DNA of 64,000 bases, from NCBI GenBank assembly GCA_026874595.1, contig CM049307.1, positions 4,673,579-4,737,578 of the forward strand. Direction: 5' to 3'. The number at the start of each line of letters is the position of its first letter. Positions within the stretch are counted from its first letter, which is position 1. This document shows, in pieces, positions 58,366 through 64,000 of the stretch. The translations under genes were made by a program, and so were the position numbers. This DNA is from Sipunculus nudus. Its lineage: Eukaryota > Annelida > Sipuncula > Golfingiida > Sipunculidae. The notes beneath the pieces are model-generated. The model was not told the DNA's origin. It did no database searches and saw only the letters and a list, made by a program, of their open reading frames with translations.

Positions 58366-61300
58366 ATATAGACAGAGACCCTGATTAATACATGATCCCT
58401 GGTCACTAACAAAGACACAGTGACAATAAATAGACAGAGACCCTGATTGATAAGTTCCCTGGCCACCTACACAGACACAGTGTTTACATATGGACAGAGA
58501 CCCTGATTAATACATGATCCCTGGTCACTAACAAAGACATAGTGATAATAAATAGACAGAGACCCTGATTGATAAGTTCCCTGGCCACCTACACAGACAC
58601 AGTGTTTACATATGGAGAGAGACCCTGATTGATACATGATCCCTGGTCACTTACACAGACACATTGATAACATATAGACAGCAACCCTGACTGATAAGTT
58701 CCCTGGCCACCTACACAGACACAGTGTTTGCATATGGAGAGAGACCCTGATTGATACATGATCCCTGGTCACTTACACAGACACATTGATAACATATAGA
58801 CAGCGACCCTGACTGATAAGTTCCCTGGCCACCTACACAGACACAGTGTTTGCATATGGAGAGAGACCCTGATTGATACATGATCCCTGGTCACTTACAC
58901 AGACACATTGATAACATATAGACAGCAACCCTGACTGATAAGTTCCCTGGCCACCTACACAGACACAGTGTTTGCATATGGAGAGAGACCCTGATTGATA
59001 CATGATCCCTGGTCACTTACACAGACACATTGATAACATATAGACAGCGACCCTGACTGATAAGTTCCCTGGCCACCTACACAGACACAGTGTTTGCATA
59101 TGGAGAGAGACCCTGATTGATACATGATCCCTGGTCACTTACACAGACACATTGATAACATATAGACAGCGACCCTGACTGATAAGTTCCCTGGCCACCT
59201 ACACAGACACAGTGTTTGCATATGGAGAGAGACCCTGATTGATACATGATCCCTGGTCACTTACACAGACACATTGATAACATATAGACAGCGACCCTGA
59301 CTGATAAGTTCCCTGGCCACCTACACAGACACAGTGTTTGCATATGGAGAGAGACCCTGATTGATACATGATCCCTGGTCACTTACACAGACACATTGAT
59401 AACATATAGACAGCAACCCTGACTGATAAGTTCCCTGGCCACCTACACAGACACAGTGTTTGCATATGGAGAGAGACCCTGATTGATACATGATCCCTGG
59501 TCACTTACACAGACACATTGATAACATATAGACAGCAACCCTGACTGATAAGTTCCCTGGCCACCTACACAGACACAGTGTTTGCATATGGAGAGAGACC
59601 CTGATTGATACATGATCCCTGGTCACTTACACAGACACATTGATAACATATAGACAGCGACCCTGACTGATAAGTTCCCTGGCCACCTACACAGACACAG
59701 TGTTTGCATATGGAGAGAGACCCTGATTGATACATGATCCCTGGTCACTTACACAGACACATTGATAACATATAGACAGCAACCCTGACTGATAAGTTCC
59801 CTGGCCACCTACACAGACACAGTGTTTGCATATGGAGAGAGACCCTGATTGATACATGATCCCTGGTCACTTACACAGACACATTGATAACATATAGACA
59901 GCGACCCTGATTGATAAGTTCCCTGGCCACCTACACAGACACAGTGTTTGCATATGGAGAGAGACCCTGATTGATACATGATCCCTGGTCACTTACACAG
60001 ACACATTGATAACATATAGACAGCAACCCTGACTGATAAGCTCCCTGGCCACCTACACAGACACAGTGTTTGCATATGGAGAGAGACCCTGATTGATACA
60101 TGATCCCTGGTCACTTACACAGACACATTGATAACATATAGACAGCAACCCTGACTGATAAGTTCCCTGGCCACCTACACAGACACAGTGTTTGCATATG
60201 GAGAGAGACCCTGATTGATACATGATCCCTGGTCACTTACACAGACACATTGATAACATATAGACAGCGACCCTGACTGATAAGTTCCCTGGCCACCTAC
60301 ACAGACACAGTGTTTGCATATGGAGAGAGACCCTGATTGATACATGATCCCTGGTCACTTACACAGACACATTGATAACATATAGACAGCAACCCTGTCT
60401 GATATGTTCCCTGGCCACCTACACAGACACAGTGTTTGCATATGGAGAGAGACCCTGATTGATACATGATCCCTGGTCACTTACACAGACACATTGATAA
60501 CATATAGACAGCGACCCTGATTGATAAGTTCCCTGGCCACCTACACAGACACAGTGTTTGCATATGGAGAGAGACCCTGATTGGTACATGATCCCTGGTC
60601 ACTTACACAGACACATTGATAACATATAGACAGCAACCCTGATTGATAAGTTCCCTGGCCACCTACACAGACACAGTGTTTGCATATGGAGAGAGACCCT
60701 GATTGGTACATGATCCCTGGTCACTTACACAGACACATTGATAACATATAGACAGCAACCCTGATTGATAAGTTCCCTGGCCACCTACACAGACACAGTG
60801 TTTGCATATGGAGAGAGACCCTGATTGGTACATGATCCCTGGTCACTTACACAGACACATTGATAACATATAGACAGCGACCCTGATTGATAAGTTCCCT
60901 GGCCACCTACACAGACACAGTGTTTGCATATGGAGAGAGACCCTGATTGGTACATGATCCCTGGTCACTTACACAGACACATTGATAACATATAGACAGC
61001 GACCCTGATTGATAAGTTCCCTGGCCACCTACACAGACACAGTGTTTACATATGGAGAGAGACCCTGATTGATACATGATCCCTGGTCACTTACACAGAC
61101 ACATTGATAACATATAGACAGCGACCCTGATTGATAAGTTCCCTGGCCACCTACACAGACACAGTGTTTGCATATGGAGAGAGACCCTGATTGATACATG
61201 ATCCCTGGTCACTTACACAGACACATTGATAACATATAGACAGCAACCCTGACTTATAAGTTCCCTGGCCACCTACACAGACACAGTGTTTGCATATGGA

Positions 61301-62371
61301 GAGAGACCCTGATTGATACATGATCCCTGGTCACTTACACAGACACATTGATAACATATAGACAGCAACCCTGACTGATAAGTTCCCTGGCCACCTACAC
61401 AGACACAGTGTATACATATGGACAGAGACCGTGATTAATACATGATCCCTGGTCACTTACACAGACACATTGATAACATATAGACAGCAACCCTGACTGA
61501 TAAGTTCCCTGGCCACCTACACAGACACAGTGTTTGCATATGGAGAGAGACCCTGATTAAAACATGATCCCTGGTCACTTACACAGACAGTTATAACATA
61601 TAGACAGAGACCCTGATTAAAACATGATCACTGGTCACTTACACAGACAGTTATAACATATAGACAGAGACCCTGATTAAAACATGATCACTGGTCACTC
61701 ACACAGACAGTTATAACATATAGACAGAGACCCTGATTAAAACATGATCACTGGTCACTTACACAGACAGTTATAACATATAGACAGAGACCCTGATTAA
61801 AACATGATCCCTGGTCACTTACACAGACAGTTATAACATATAGACAGAGACCCTGATTAAAACATGATCACTGGTCACTTACACAGACAGTTATAACATA
61901 TAGACAGAGACCCTGATTGATACATGATCCCTGGCCACTTACACAGACAGTTATAACAAATAGACAGAGACCCTGATTAAAACATGATCCCTGGTCACTT
62001 ACACAGACAGTTATAACATATAGACAGAGACCCTGATTGATACATGATCCCTGGCCACTTACACAGACAGTTATAACATATAGACAGAGACCCTGATTGA
62101 TACATGATCCCTGGCCACTTACACAGACAGTTATAACATATAGACAGAGACCCTGATTGATACATGATCCCTGGCCACTTACACAGACAGTTATAACATA
62201 TAGACAGTGACCCTGATTAAAACATGATCACTGGTCACTTACACAGACATAGTGATAACATATAGACAGAGACCCTGATTAAAACATGATCCCTGGCCAC
62301 TTACACAGACAGTTATAACATATAGACAGTGACCCTGATTGATACATGATTTCTGGTCACATATTGACTGA
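58366..62371 (+). repeat. 122-bp dimeric satellite passing into a 60-bp monomer array
   Basis: 58366 to about 61555: about 26 copies of a 122-bp dimer. One half contains GATACATGATCCCTGGTCAC then ttacacagacacattgataa; the other contains GATAAGTTCCCTGGCCACCT then acacagacacagtgtttgca. TTTGCATATGG recurs every 122 bp. From about 61556 to 62371 the dimer gives way to about 13 copies of an exact 60-bp unit (ACATGATCACTGGTCACTTA then cacagacagttataacatat then agacagagaccctgattaaa). Units in the middle are almost identical; single-base variants (cgaccc/caaccc, gactg/gattg) fall in runs. Confidence 0.97.
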
Positions 62372-62985
62372 GAGGTAAAAGCTCATTAAAATTAACATCT
62401 TACCTGTAACAACAAGAAAATGGCTGCACTTCAGTTCACCGGGTACGACAGCCAAACATTTTCTCAGGACCTCCAAGACACACAATCCTGCAAATAATTA
62501 TAAAAAAATATTAAATAACAACTTGTATTGTCCATCATACTACCCCTATTTAGTTGCTTTTTTTCAATAATTACATGTTATACAGGCATCTAAACTTGAA
62601 ACCTACTTCCTAGGAAAAAAATATACATGCTTAATACACTGGAGAAGAAATAATACTTTATCCTGTTTAAAATTCCTGCTGAGAGTCAAATATTTTTTGA
62701 GTCAGTACTTCTGAGTAAATATTGTTGTGACCTTGGCAACCAAAGCTAAAAAATACTGACTGGGGCATGAATGGGTTCACAATGTAATATTTACTGCGAT
62801 GAGGGAATGACTTGTGTATTCTCTGTGATATCTCTTTGAATATCTCTCCATAAAATGTACCACTTCATGACCAGATTTCAGACTTATTAAACCATTCTTA
62901 CCATGACAGACTTGGTGGTGTATTTACAAGAAAAAGGGGTTTTAAATTAATGCTCTTTACACTTTAATTAGCCAATTAATAAACA
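62372..62985. other. Anonymous spacer, no gene recognised
   Basis: AT-rich with no second copy here and no exon visible. Confidence 0.4.
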
Positions 62986-62987
62986 AG

Positions 62988-63490
62988 GGACGCCACCAGA
63001 CTTGAGTACAAGATGGAGGAGTTCAAGATCTTTGGATATGCACAATTTCAGGCCAATAGGACAAAGCATTCCTTAGAATAGGGCATCAATTTATTCTACA
63101 ACAAGGGACCCATGGGTCAAGGCGCTCAGCTGATTGTGAAGTTATAACTGTAGGTAAGAAATGTGTCGATTTCAGGGTCCAACGGTCAAAGGTCAAGGTC
63201 ACAGGACTCATTTCTTTAAAAAGACTTGAGTACAAGATGGAGGAGTTCATTTCTTTAAAAAGACTTGAGTACAAGATGGAGGAGTTCAAGATCTTTGGAT
63301 ATGCACAATTTCAGGCCAATAGGACAAAGCATTCCTTAGAATAGGGCATCAATTTATTCTACAACAAGGGACCCATGGGTCAAGGCGCTCAGCTGATTGC
63401 AAAGTTATAACTGTAAGTAAGAAATGTGTCGATTTTAGGGTCCAACGGTCAAAGGTCAAGGTCACAGGACTCATTTCTTTAAAAAGAATG
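62988..63490 (+). mobile_element. Tandemly duplicated modular-element fragment (263-bp period)
   Basis: Twice in a row: core words of element C (gacttgagtacaagatggag, gcatcaatttattctac), then the 5' module (GACCCATGGGTC at 63107-63118 and 63370-63381, then GGCGCTCAGCTGATTG), then an inverted family-288-like half-site cluster (acggtcaaaggtcaaggtca). A 39-bp block (gacttgagtacaagatggag plus gagttcatttctttaaaaa) is also repeated at 63223 and 63262. The 5' module therefore lies inside sequence of another core. Confidence 0.8.
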
Positions 63491-63738
63491 CATATGCATT
63501 TGAAGCCAAACTTTTCATCACAAACCTTCCATCTTCAAGATATAGCTAACCTGGCAATAGGGGAAGATTCTGGGCTTAATGACTGGGGGGGGGGGGGAGA
63601 GTTACAACACCTATGGATATAAATACAGAATACGGAATTAAATTTAATGGTGCGTACAGGGACTGGTGGGAGTTACAGCACCTCTGCATATAGGTAAAGG
63701 ATAAAATCTAATTTTAATGAAATTATTTTTAAATATTT
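63491..63738. other. Anonymous spacer with G run
   Basis: A G run at about 63585-63597; a small repeated phrase (gagttacaacacctatggat and gagttacagcacctctgcat). No gene. Confidence 0.5.
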
Positions 63739-64000
63739 AACTAGGGACCCATGGGTCTCGACGCTCAGCTGCATTTGTATATAAGGATATATGTTTATGA
63801 GGTTTTCCAAAATATTGGTCCTGTGATATGTTTGAAGCCAACCTGTCTACCCAAACTGGATTTATCATCCATAAACTAATTTGTGAATATATGGGCCCTG
63901 TGACCTTAACCTTTGACCTCGTGACTTCCAAATAAAAAGGAAACTTCCCCTATTGGCAGGTGCACCATATGTTGATGATGGAAGAATTGAGATGAAAAGT
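63739..64000 (+). mobile_element. Start of a modular element with a family-288 core (runs off window)
   Basis: 5' module aactaggGACCCATGGGTC (palindrome 63746-63757) then GACGCTCAGCTG. The body that follows contains catccataaactaatttgtg, ccctgtgaccttaacctttg(acctcgtgac), cccctattggcaggtgcacc and gatggaagaattgagatgaaa, the word order of the 288-bp unit. This ties the palindromic 5' module to the half-site core. Truncated at the window end. Confidence 0.8.

Overview
This window looks like non-genic, repeat-dense, AT-rich nuclear DNA from a metazoan. The best guess is a marine mollusc, probably a bivalve. That guess rests on the style of the repeats: tandem-core elements ending in GGACGGAC-type tracts plus a hairpin, units full of TGACCT half-sites, and a 5'-truncated LINE whose 3' end has a GGGCCTGGGGCC-like stretch and a short-repeat tail. 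It is an inference, because no host marker gene is visible. I found no prokaryotic operon, no rRNA or tRNA, no CRISPR array and no intact protein-coding gene. Long open frames in the tandem arrays are by-products of stop-free units whose period is divisible by three.

Layout. 1-500 is the 3' end of a dispersed element (family 288). 652-2790 is a foldback-like element. 2860-4600 holds diverged repeats with a 28-bp array. 4830-8190 is a 23-bp satellite with a 135-bp higher-order unit, followed by a 27-bp array (8382-9389) and a 46-bp array (9474-10290). 10.3-14.7 kb is mostly anonymous but holds a 369-bp MITE at 12743-13111. 14.67-15.24 kb is a degenerate 27-bp array and 15.8-16.2 kb a 199-bp duplication. 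17.04-18.79 kb is family 288 copy 1. 19.1-21.7 kb is a 37-bp array split by a DNA transposon. 23.3-24.15 kb is a tandem-core element. 24418-25509 is a TA-flanked DNA transposon. 26.1-27.5 kb is a 44-bp array and 27.5-31.97 kb is anonymous. 31972-34125 is a 1077-bp unit present twice in tandem. 34.2-35.9 kb holds tandem-core elements. 36.0-39.07 kb is a degraded LINE, with a 145-bp tandem-core element directly behind it (39.07-40.15 kb). 40.9-53.9 kb holds three two-ended modular elements and the long family 288 copy. 58.37-62.37 kb is a 122/60-bp array. 62.99-64.0 kb holds nested module starts running out of the window.

The main pattern is a modular non-autonomous repeat system. Several elements share a 5' module (palindrome GACCCATGGGTC, then CGCTCAGCTG), a core of tandem units carrying GGTGGCGCCACC palindromes or ordered TGACCT clusters, and a 3' module (GGACGGAC tract, CTATAG, terminal hairpin ending CTGAGCTAA). 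The architecture resembles the bivalve pearl elements and Helentron-associated HINE/DINE elements; the relationship is inferred. The only recognisable protein-coding remnant is the LINE (endonuclease C-terminus, reverse transcriptase, CCHC-type C-terminal finger), which is broken by several frameshifts and stops.
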